Source of the DNA: Acidimicrobiales bacterium
GTDB lineage: Bacteria; Actinomycetota; Acidimicrobiia; Acidimicrobiales; SZUA-35
Assembly (NCBI GenBank): GCA_020629155.1
Contig: JAHDDW010000015.1
Span: forward strand, 1 to 47,619
Reading direction: 5' to 3'
DNA: 47,619 nt
Below, in pieces: positions 15,748-22,730 of the stretch. The translations under genes were made by a program, and so were the position numbers. How positions within the stretch are numbered: position 1 is the first letter of the stretch; every line of letters starts with the position of its first letter. The notes under the pieces were generated by a model. That model was not told the origin of the DNA, ran no database searches, and saw only the letters and a list, made by a program, of their open reading frames with translations.

Positions 15748-16131
15748 CTAGAAGCCGTCCCATTCGTCTTCGGCTCCGCCTTGATATTGCGGTAGAGGCT
15801 CGGACGGGTCTGGCGGTGGAACGTCGGCGATAACGCTAAGGCTGGAAGGTGCCTCGGCAGGGTTCGTCGCCTGTTGTGCTGGCTTTACAGTTTGGTTTTG
15901 CGTGTCGCCATCTTGTTCTTTGTCGTAGCCGTAACACATTTTGACGCCGTCAACGTCGAACGGGCTGCCAAGCGAAACGACGGTATATGAAGACCAGTCG
16001 CCCGACTTCTTAAGAACGTCTATCTTGCCGTCGCCTTCAAGCGCTTTCTGTAGATCTTCGACAGGGGCCATGACAGCCCAGCTGCCTGATTTGGTTTTTC
16101 TAAAACTTGGGGCTTTTTTCTGCTCATCCAT
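15748..16131 (-). CDS. Hypothetical protein with conserved-looking N-terminal domain
   Basis: A 127-residue soluble protein. Residues 8-70 look like a small globular domain (SFRKTKSGSWAVMAPV, then VLKKSGDWSSYTVVSLGSPF and GVKMCYGY); the rest is Pro/Gln/Glu-rich and probably disordered, ending in DEWDGF. I do not recognise the family. The GSWAV...KKSGDW...V pattern suggests a beta-rich fold handling a short peptide or nucleic acid, which is only a guess. It is separated by about 190 bases containing two hairpin repeats from the folP operon upstream. Confidence 0.6.
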   Translation of the reverse strand: MDEQKKAPSFRKTKSGSWAVMAPVEDLQKALEGDGKIDVLKKSGDWSSYTVVSLGSPFDVDGVKMCYGYDKEQDGDTQNQTVKPAQQATNPAEAPSSLSVIADVPPPDPSEPLPQYQGGAEDEWDGF

Positions 16132-16222
16132 AAGGCCACAATAGCTGTCTGAGATTGTCTTTCCACATGCCTAAAGTCAGAAAATATTTCTCTAGATGGT
16201 TGATTCCTAGCCTATTCAGATC

Positions 16223-16279
16223 GTGATTCCCACGAAAGTGGGAATCACTGCAGAACCAGATCCCCGATTTCTCGGGGAT
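16223..16279. repeat. Pair of GC-rich hairpins, likely dispersed repeat
   Basis: GTGATTCCCAC-GAAA-GTGGGAATCAC (16223-16248) and ATCCCCGA-TTTC-TCGGGGAT (16260-16279) are two adjacent perfect stems. Similar GATTCCC/GGGAATC and ATCCCCG/CGGGGAT hairpins are common dispersed repeats in bacterial genomes. They could also act as a terminator for the folP operon, which ends at 16322. Confidence 0.75.
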
Positions 16280-16321
16280 GACGATCCCAGAATCAAGATA
16301 GAGCAAAAACGATAGCGCTAC

Positions 16322-16879
16322 TTACACGCCGCTACCTGCGAGAACAGGTTTGCGTTCATTGGTTTCTGCATTGGCTGCGTCGGCAATTTCACCAGCAGCA
16401 GTAATAATAGTTCTCGCTTCAGGGCCAAGTTGTCGCTCTAAAATATTTTCTGCCACAATAATTGCCTGACAGGTATTGGGAACAATTTGCGTCCAACGCA
16501 AGTAGCCGCCGAGAAAGCCAGCAAGACGGTCGCCAACTTCTTCTAAATGGAGCAGCAGTTTTTTATCGTCGGCGAGTAGTCGTTGTAGCTCAGAATAGAT
16601 AACTGGCAGCGAGATCTCTAAATCAACAGATGGCGAAAAAGGCCAGTGCTTCCAAGGCATGCCGTATTCATCATAGGTATGCAGGTTGTGGTCGGAAGGG
16701 ATTAGCGAAACAACAAAAGCATAGTCGCTTTCTCGCAGCCAGATAACCTCTTCCTGTCGCCTGACTTTGCGATGATCAGGGCCGTAGCCTCCTGGTCGTT
16801 CACAAATAGCGAGACGGTTTTTGATAAACCAGCGCATATTTCGCGGCTCAATTCCTTGAGCCCATTTTCCTTTAGCCAT
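16322..16879 (-). CDS. Conserved folP-linked protein resembling an inactive dual-specificity phosphatase
   Basis: A 185-residue protein (MAKGKWAQGIEPRNMRWFIKN...). The GIEPRNMRW...RLAICERPGGYG start and HNLHTYDEYGMPWKHWPF resemble an actinobacterial family I recall next to folP. The segment LLLHLEEVGDRLAGFLGGYLRW aligns with the phosphatase P-loop HCxxGxxRT: the catalytic Cys position is Leu, while the loop Arg is kept, so I infer a pseudophosphatase. An upstream extension to 16945 lies wholly inside folP; the ATG at 16879 overlaps the folP stop by eight bases and has GAGGAAAGG before it. Confidence 0.7.
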   Translation of the reverse strand: MAKGKWAQGIEPRNMRWFIKNRLAICERPGGYGPDHRKVRRQEEVIWLRESDYAFVVSLIPSDHNLHTYDEYGMPWKHWPFSPSVDLEISLPVIYSELQRLLADDKKLLLHLEEVGDRLAGFLGGYLRWTQIVPNTCQAIIVAENILERQLGPEARTIITAAGEIADAANAETNERKPVLAGSGV

Positions 16880-17678
16880 TATGCCTTTCCTCAGCAAACA
16901 CTGCGCGCGCCTCGCCTGTTGCCTGAACATCATGCACTCTAACAAGCTTCGCTCCGTTAATCAATGCATATGATGCTGTAGCTATCGACCCAACAAAGCG
17001 TTGATCGGTCGCCAGCGGCTCTAGAAGCTGGTCTGCGTCTGCGAGAAGCTGCCCGAGCATAGTCTTTTTGCTTATGCCAACAGCAACGGGCCATGGCGAT
17101 TTGGTTAACACGTCGAGATTTGCAAGCAGTGCAAGGTTATGTTCTAGTGTTTTGCCAAACCCGAAACCTGGATCTATCCAAACATTGGTAACGCCAGCGT
17201 CGTTGGCTTGTGTAGCTTTAGCAAAAAGATAGTTAGCTACGTGCGACACCACATCGTCATAGTGTGGCGATTGCTGCATGCTCTGCGGTGTGCCTTGCTT
17301 GTGCATTGCTACCCAACCCGCGCCTGTTTCGGCTGCAACTGGCCATAACGAAGCGCTAACATCGTTAATGATCGTAGCCCCAGTGGCCACAGCTCGGCGT
17401 GCAACTTCAGGTTTATAGGTGTCGATAGAAACAACACCATATTCGCTGAGTTCTTCAATAACAGGCAGCACCCGAAAAAGCTCGGTTTCAATGTCGACCA
17501 TATTGGCCCCAGGCCTAGTTGATTCGCCGCCCACATCGACAATGTCAGCTCCTTCAGCAAACAGCGCTTTGCCTTTGGAAATGGCAGCGGCGGCCCTTTG
17601 ATAAAGGCCGCCGTCGCTAAAAGAATCTGGGGTTGCATTAACGATCCCCATTATGAGAGGACGATCAACTCTTCTCAA
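16872..17678 (-). CDS. folP: Dihydropteroate synthase
   Basis: A 268-residue TIM-barrel enzyme joining 6-hydroxymethyl-7,8-dihydropterin pyrophosphate and p-aminobenzoate to give dihydropteroate for folate. Signatures are in order: MGIVNATPDSFSDGG, ADIVDVGGESTRPGA, VSIDTYKP, INDVSA, and VWIDPGFGFGKTLEHNL; the C-terminus has LVRVHDV. The start is a TTG overlapping the RDD-protein stop as TTGA, a normal coupled arrangement. Third gene from the end of a minus-strand run RDD-folP-pseudophosphatase. Confidence 0.94.
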   Translation of the reverse strand: MRRVDRPLIMGIVNATPDSFSDGGLYQRAAAAISKGKALFAEGADIVDVGGESTRPGANMVDIETELFRVLPVIEELSEYGVVSIDTYKPEVARRAVATGATIINDVSASLWPVAAETGAGWVAMHKQGTPQSMQQSPHYDDVVSHVANYLFAKATQANDAGVTNVWIDPGFGFGKTLEHNLALLANLDVLTKSPWPVAVGISKKTMLGQLLADADQLLEPLATDQRFVGSIATASYALINGAKLVRVHDVQATGEARAVFAEERHNG

Positions 17679-18346
17679 GTTTTTATAACAACCGTTTTAG
17701 CGATTTTGTCATTTGGCACTTGGCGTAGATCATCGCTAAAGATCATGACGACTGTAGCTATGCCGACACCAAAGCTAAGTAAGCTACCGAGCACAGAAAT
17801 AAACCCTATGAAAGCACCTACGAAACTGATAAATGCGATTGCAGCTGAGATCAGTAACCGTTGTATAACTATTTCTGAAGTAAGCTTTTCTTCGCCTGTT
17901 TCTCGGATAACTTGGAGGCCGAGAATTTTTTTCCCAGGTGTGGCGCCTTCTTTTTCGAGGAAAAAGTATTCATACCCAAGCACCAAAATGTTGACGCCAA
18001 TAATGGCAAGTGTGAAATAGTTAGGTCCGCTCGTGACTGTAACTTCGATAACTCCTGAGCTGACTGTTTCAGAACTTCTAAGCAGGAAGCCAAGAGGAAT
18101 CGCGAAGATGATTAGTGCAGGAATCAGAAGAATCAAGCCATCGATAATGCGTGCGCCTAAACGCAACCATGGGTCTGCTAGTCGGTTTTTAATATCGCCA
18201 GAGGATTGACCGCTGTTGTCATAAGGTCGTGGGGCATCTGCTGATTGCGGTCCACCTTGCCATTGTGCTCCGTCCCAATAGCGTACAGTTCCTTGCGGGT
18301 CGCCTGCTGCGTTATACCACCCTGGTGGTTGGCTGTTTGTATTCAT
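17675..18346 (-). CDS. RDD-family membrane protein with N-terminal DUF2510
   Basis: A 223-residue protein. The first 35 residues form a DUF2510 motif (PPGWYNAAGDPQGTVRYWDGAQW), a short domain found almost only in actinobacteria. The rest is an RDD domain: WLRLGARIIDGLILLIP begins helix 1, followed by a second helix pair around IIGVNILVLGYEYFF, the GATPGKKILGLQVI loop, and two more helices near the end. The function of RDD proteins is mostly unknown. The frame opens at 18469, but the ATG at 18346 has GAGGAAACG before it and gives the DUF2510 start. It overlaps folP by four bases. Confidence 0.85.
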   Translation of the reverse strand: MNTNSQPPGWYNAAGDPQGTVRYWDGAQWQGGPQSADAPRPYDNSGQSSGDIKNRLADPWLRLGARIIDGLILLIPALIIFAIPLGFLLRSSETVSSGVIEVTVTSGPNYFTLAIIGVNILVLGYEYFFLEKEGATPGKKILGLQVIRETGEEKLTSEIVIQRLLISAAIAFISFVGAFIGFISVLGSLLSFGVGIATVVMIFSDDLRQVPNDKIAKTVVIKT

Positions 18347-18410
18347 CGTTTCCTCATCTGTGTGTGAACGCAGAACAGTGTACTCGGCAAATGATGTGTC
18401 AGGCGACTTT

Positions 18411-20168
18411 CTAGCTTGGTTTGTTGATAGCAGCATGTTTTTTGTGATGTAAACGCCACCATAAGGCAAGCAGAAACATCGCAGCGACCGAAAGCCCTAA
18501 ACCTAGACCAGGAATTGCTGTTGAACGCAACCGAAAGTTGCTTGTCGCAAGTATTTTGCCGCTTGGCGTTTGTGCTTGCACTTCGACAAAAGAAACCCCG
18601 AGCGATTTCATGTCAACATCAACATCAACCAGGCTAACACCTGGAGGTATTGCTATCGATTTAGTTTGTTCTTTAAGAGCAACTTTGTCGCTTTTAAAGG
18701 TTAAATCTACTTTTTTGGTGCCTTGTGAGTTGTTCGTTAGCGTTATCGGGATCGTCGCTTGGGGTGAAGTTATTGTTAGTGACTGGTTTATGGGTAGCGT
18801 GACGTTGCCCCATTCTGCGTCGATTTCCTGGTTGAGTTTGGTCAAAGCAGTTGCCGTTTTCTCAATCGACGGTTGTGTTAACGCCTCTGTTAGTTGGTTT
18901 TTGTAGTCGAGAGGGCTGGTCCCTTCGCTGCTATAAAAAGTCTCGAACTCTTGAATTTGTTGAATCACATCTTTGAGTTCGCCCGCGACTGGTTCAAGTC
19001 GATCGTTGCTGACAGCGACCTCGTTGACCTCTTGCCTCAAGTCCATCGCTGTTAGGCGGTCTGAAAGAACCCAATTGTTTGTGCTGATTGCTTCGAAAAA
19101 GGTTTCTATGTGTCGAGTTGGTGTTTCTTGAGTCAACAGTAGTGCTGTTGGTTCGTCTTTGGGTTGTTCCGCTACATATGCTAGGAGTTCACTAGTAGCT
19201 TGGTAAGGGTTTGGCGTGCTGGTAAAAAGCTCGACGGGTTCGGTGTTTGCCGCGAGTGCTGCAACGCCTGCTATGTTTTGGCTTTCGAAGTCGGCGTGGC
19301 TAACTAAAATATGTTCGAGTTTGCTTATCTGTGTTGTTTTGTTTATTGTTTCATTGCTAAAAGGTGTTGCGATTACAGCTGTCGGCGAGATTTCTTTAGC
19401 TCCTAAAGTGTCTAGGTTATTGCGGTATGTTTGAAGCAGTGTAGGATAGAAGCTTTCCTGGCCGACATGTGCGAGCGCTTCGATATCTAGCGGATTTGTT
19501 TGTGCCGCAAAAACAGGTCGGTCGCCTATGGCGGCGAAAAGGTTTTTAGCGTCGTTTGGGTTTGCGCGCAACTCTTCGGCGTAGGTTTCTGTTATGCCAA
19601 AGGTGGCAGTCAAATTTGGGTGACGAGCTAGGAGCTCACTAGTTATCTTTGTATCGGCGTCAAGTAGCAGGTACACAAGCAGCTCTTTCGCTGCCTCTTC
19701 ATCAGGTTTGATGAGGTGGGTTTGTGTTGAAGCCAGCACTGTCTCAGCTGAGAGTAGGGCAATGGCCAGCCGGTACGGGCCAGGAGCCGGTAAAAGCAAC
19801 CCGTCTTGTGTGCTCGATGCTGTTTTGATAGGCAGTGTTATAGCAAGGTCACCGCTTTGTGTTTCAGCTTCTTTAATTGTTTGGCGGACTCGGTGAATAG
19901 GTTTTTCGGTGTCGCCGTTAGTTTCAGCAGTTGAATAGATAGTGACGTCTATCACAGCGTTTGAAGTGTCGGCTGCTGGTTCTTTCAGTACAATCGTGAA
20001 CTGCCCGTCTTCTGGGAGTGTGAAATCTTGTGTTTCGATTTCGAGTGTTTCAACAGTAGCGTCGATGCTAGTTTCTTGCGCAGCTGCTTTGAACGGCGCA
20101 GACAATAGCAAACCGCTTACTATGATGATGAAGAAAAATGCTACTTTGGTTGAGAGAAACGGGTGCAT
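18411..20168 (-). CDS. DUF6049-like exported envelope protein
   Basis: A 585-residue protein with an N-terminal signal peptide (about 1-30), a long extracytoplasmic beta/alpha part and one C-terminal helix (about 553-572) followed by a basic tail, so it is anchored facing outward. The C-terminal domain before the helix is Ig-like (ITSPQATIPITLTNNSQGTKKVDLTF). Position divergent from the CCA-adding enzyme matches the actinobacterial pcnA neighbourhood, where mycobacteria have mutT4, a DUF6049 protein and MurJ; family assignment rests partly on that. A Nudix gene and murJ are not found here. Confidence 0.7.
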   Translation of the reverse strand: MHPFLSTKVAFFFIIIVSGLLLSAPFKAAAQETSIDATVETLEIETQDFTLPEDGQFTIVLKEPAADTSNAVIDVTIYSTAETNGDTEKPIHRVRQTIKEAETQSGDLAITLPIKTASSTQDGLLLPAPGPYRLAIALLSAETVLASTQTHLIKPDEEAAKELLVYLLLDADTKITSELLARHPNLTATFGITETYAEELRANPNDAKNLFAAIGDRPVFAAQTNPLDIEALAHVGQESFYPTLLQTYRNNLDTLGAKEISPTAVIATPFSNETINKTTQISKLEHILVSHADFESQNIAGVAALAANTEPVELFTSTPNPYQATSELLAYVAEQPKDEPTALLLTQETPTRHIETFFEAISTNNWVLSDRLTAMDLRQEVNEVAVSNDRLEPVAGELKDVIQQIQEFETFYSSEGTSPLDYKNQLTEALTQPSIEKTATALTKLNQEIDAEWGNVTLPINQSLTITSPQATIPITLTNNSQGTKKVDLTFKSDKVALKEQTKSIAIPPGVSLVDVDVDMKSLGVSFVEVQAQTPSGKILATSNFRLRSTAIPGLGLGLSVAAMFLLALWWRLHHKKHAAINKPS

Positions 20169-20252
20169 GGTACGCCAGAAAATAGTTTGCCGTTTCTTAC
20201 TGTAGTTGCATATGGTTTATGGGGGTGGGACTAGCGGTAAGGAAGAAGGACT

Positions 20253-21506
20253 ATGTTTACAGGAGACACTTTGCAGCAAATGGAGTCAGCGTTGGCGCCT
20301 GTGAGCGCAGCTTTTGTTGACGCTGGCTATTCTTTTTACCTGGTTGGTGGTGTGGTTCGTGACCTTTTTCTCGAAAGCGATAGTTGTGACGTTGATGTAA
20401 CAACCGATGCGCTCCCTGCTCAAATCAAGGCGTTGCTGGCCCCTTTCGCTGCGAATCTTTGGACCCAAGGCGAGCGTTTCGGTACCATTGGCGCTCATGT
20501 TGAAGGCTATGATATTGAAATTACGACACATCGCGCCGATGCCTATGACAAGCATTCGCGTAAACCACTAGTGCAATTTGGCGACAACATACAAGATGAC
20601 GTAGCGAGGCGAGATTTCACTATTAACGCTATGGCGCTGTCACTGCCAGATCGAACGCTGTTTGACCCTTATGGCGGCCAGAAAGATTTAGAAGCGAAGG
20701 TATTGCGCACGCCGCTTTCTCCTAGTGTTTCTTTCGTTGATGATCCATTGCGTTTGCTTCGTGCGGCGCGTTTTATTTCTCGATTTGATCTTACTGTCGA
20801 CCCGCAGCTATTGTCTGCGGCGAAAGAGTTTGCTTCTCGTATCGAGATTGTTTCAGCCGAACGAGTGAGGCAAGAATTCGAGCGGCTCTGGGCACAACCA
20901 GAAGCGGCAGAGGGTTTTGCGTTTCTGTCGTCGGCTGGCTTGCTAGACGAACTGTTTACTCCTTATAAAGCATTGACAGAACCGCAAAAACAGCAGGCCA
21001 GACAACTTGCAACTGCGCCTATTTCAGCTTCTGACGCAGCGCTTGTGCGCCGTAGTGGGTTTTTGTGGTTGATGCGAAATGATGCAGCTTCAATTCTGAA
21101 ACGTTTCAAATATTCAAACCGTGACATCAAACAAACGCGTGCGTTGCTCGCAGCAATGAACCACACGACACGTACAGGTTGTGATGCGTACCATGTGCGA
21201 AAAACAATCAGCGAGCTGGGGGTCAACCTTGTGGCTGATCTGCAACATCTTGCGAGAAACCTGAGTGAAGTTTGTGGCGTCGCGAGCGCAGAGTTTTTTG
21301 CTCTTTATGAAGAGCTTGCTCAGTCAGAAGACATGGGAGATTTCTCTCTTCCGCTTTCTGGTCAAGAAATAATGACGCTGCTGGGCATAGAAAGTGGCCC
21401 TGAAGTCGGAAAGGCAGTTGCCATATTGCAAGAGCATCGTTTGCGCAGCGGCCCCCTCACCGCTGAAGAAGCAACGGCACTTTTGCAAGGCACAGCAGTT
21501 GCTTAG
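20253..21506 (+). CDS. pcnA: CCA tRNA nucleotidyltransferase
   Basis: A 417-residue class II nucleotidyltransferase that adds or repairs the 3' CCA of tRNAs. The head domain has YLVGGVVRDLFLE, then DVDVTTDALP with the two metal-binding aspartates, RFGTIG, and RRDFTINAMA; the neck shows DDPLRLLRAARFISRFDL and AERVRQEFERL. The C-terminal helical body is present (about 250-417). The ATG has AAGAAGGA four bases before it. No HD-type metal motif is evident in the body. It is divergent from the DUF6049 protein with 84 bases between. Confidence 0.93.
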   Translation: MFTGDTLQQMESALAPVSAAFVDAGYSFYLVGGVVRDLFLESDSCDVDVTTDALPAQIKALLAPFAANLWTQGERFGTIGAHVEGYDIEITTHRADAYDKHSRKPLVQFGDNIQDDVARRDFTINAMALSLPDRTLFDPYGGQKDLEAKVLRTPLSPSVSFVDDPLRLLRAARFISRFDLTVDPQLLSAAKEFASRIEIVSAERVRQEFERLWAQPEAAEGFAFLSSAGLLDELFTPYKALTEPQKQQARQLATAPISASDAALVRRSGFLWLMRNDAASILKRFKYSNRDIKQTRALLAAMNHTTRTGCDAYHVRKTISELGVNLVADLQHLARNLSEVCGVASAEFFALYEELAQSEDMGDFSLPLSGQEIMTLLGIESGPEVGKAVAILQEHRLRSGPLTAEEATALLQGTAVA

Positions 21507-21709
21507 TTCTGTTTATCCCTGGGTCTAACTGGGAATCTTACCCAGGTTGCAAAAGAGTCTCCAGCGTCGACCAAACGACGAACGCCCGTTGGAAGGTCAA
21601 GATTTAAATTTTGAGAAATCTTAGGTCTACCTCCTCCGAGTTGGCGAACAAAAGTTTGCAGGCGTTTGGCTCTCAAGCCCCTCTGCCCCGAGCAGCGAAA
21701 TAAATGCCG

Positions 21710-21737
21710 TTACTTTTAGTGGTTTTTGCTTTACAAT
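21710..21737 (+). promoter_or_regulatory. Candidate sigma-70 type promoter for the small ORF/GNAT pair
   Basis: TTACTT (21710-21715) and TACAAT (21732-21737) are 16 bases apart, about 45 bases before the small ORF at 21782. The preceding stretch after pcnA (21507-21709) shows no gene. Confidence 0.45.
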
Positions 21738-21781
21738 GGTGATACGACAACCGATAAGGTTGCTGTGGAACGGGCAGAAAA

Positions 21782-21922
21782 ATGAGCGACACCAAAGCAA
21801 AACCAAACACCCCGAAAAAAAGGGGGTTCAAGCGTTCCTCTTCGGACGCGTCTGTGGCTCAAACTCTGCGGATGCTAGCCAAAGGTAAGCCTGTTCCTGT
21901 TAATCGTTCTTTCGAACTCTGA
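21782..21922 (+). CDS. Small basic protein upstream of GNAT gene
   Basis: A 46-residue reading frame starting MSDTKAKPNTPKKRGFKRSS and ending PVPVNRSFEL. It is lysine/arginine-rich at the N-terminus, with a possible amphipathic helix (DASVAQTLRMLAKGK). A candidate promoter lies upstream and the next gene starts ten bases after its stop, so it appears to be the first gene of a two-gene unit. No known family is recognised. It could be a short regulator or antitoxin-like partner of the GNAT protein, or only a leader peptide. Confidence 0.5.
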   Translation: MSDTKAKPNTPKKRGFKRSSSDASVAQTLRMLAKGKPVPVNRSFEL

Positions 21923-21931
21923 TCTCAGGAA

Positions 21932-22444
21932 GTGCCCGATAGGGATCAATTACCCCCATACCCCTATGATGTCACGCTAAGAGCGCTGACCAGGTTCGAC
22001 CGCATCTCACTTTTTCGTTTCTCCTGCGCCGACGACAACGAGCACTCTCAAAGAGTCGAAGAAATGATCCGCAGCGAAGTATACAAAATGTGGAGGAAGA
22101 AGACCGAAAGGATTCGTGTCTTGGTAGCCAAGCAGAACAAGCCCAAAAAAATTATTGGTCTGATCGCTTTCGAGGCATTCATAGACGGAAACGTCTTCGG
22201 GTACGTTCATCTACTCGCAGTCACCCACGAACGGCGACGAGAAGGCATAGCAACCGCCCTAAAACAAGCAGCGCTCGATCAAACCGCTACTGATGGGTGC
22301 ATAGGTATGGAATCCAAAGTCGCCCTCGAAAACATTCCCATGCAGCAAGTCAATAAATATTGGACCCCAGAAATCGAACCTTCTGAAGAAATTGGCGGCG
22401 AAGGATTCCTAAAAACAGTCATCCCATACGAACAAGAAATATAG
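21932..22444 (+). CDS. GNAT-family N-acetyltransferase
   Basis: A 170-residue protein. The acetyl-CoA binding region is VFGYVHLLAVTHERRREGIATALKQAALD (about 90-118), containing the R-x-x-G-x-A pyrophosphate loop (RREGIA). The flanking strands IIGLIAFEAFIDG and the later KYWTPEIEP fit the fold. The substrate is unknown. The start is a GTG close behind an AGGA, and translation may be coupled to the 46-residue ORF ending ten bases upstream. C-ending codons are more frequent than in neighbouring core genes, hinting at a different origin. Confidence 0.7.
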   Translation: MPDRDQLPPYPYDVTLRALTRFDRISLFRFSCADDNEHSQRVEEMIRSEVYKMWRKKTERIRVLVAKQNKPKKIIGLIAFEAFIDGNVFGYVHLLAVTHERRREGIATALKQAALDQTATDGCIGMESKVALENIPMQQVNKYWTPEIEPSEEIGGEGFLKTVIPYEQEI

Positions 22445-22657
22445 CTAGACCTAGATGGACATCTCAAAGCCCAATAATCTGCCAGCTTTGAGGTGGCTCA
22501 CGCGTTTCTTGGTCTTGCTGCACAAGCCTCGCTAAATCATAGAAACTCCTCCAAAACCCGATCGCTGCTGACCCTGAGCGACGGGGGCAAGTCGGCAAAA
22601 AGGCTATTTTTAGAGAAGTAGCTGATTAGTAGGTAAAACGATCGATCTATGTGACCA

Positions 22658-22671
22658 AGGTTATATAACCT
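22658..22671. promoter_or_regulatory. 14-bp perfect palindrome upstream of PBP gene
   Basis: AGGTTATATAACCT lies 60 bases before the PBP start, next to the AT-rich TCTAGATATATACTGG. It may be an operator or part of the promoter. Nothing gene-like is seen in 22445-22730. Confidence 0.4.
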
Positions 22672-22730
22672 CTAGATATATACTGGTTTTTAAGATTGAA
22701 TGGAACTGTTGGCTATTTGATGGGCATCAT

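Noticed and set aside
21932-22444. GNAT protein as a proven toxin of a toxin-antitoxin pair
   Set aside because: The preceding 46-codon ORF is not a recognisable antitoxin, so only a tentative pairing is reported.
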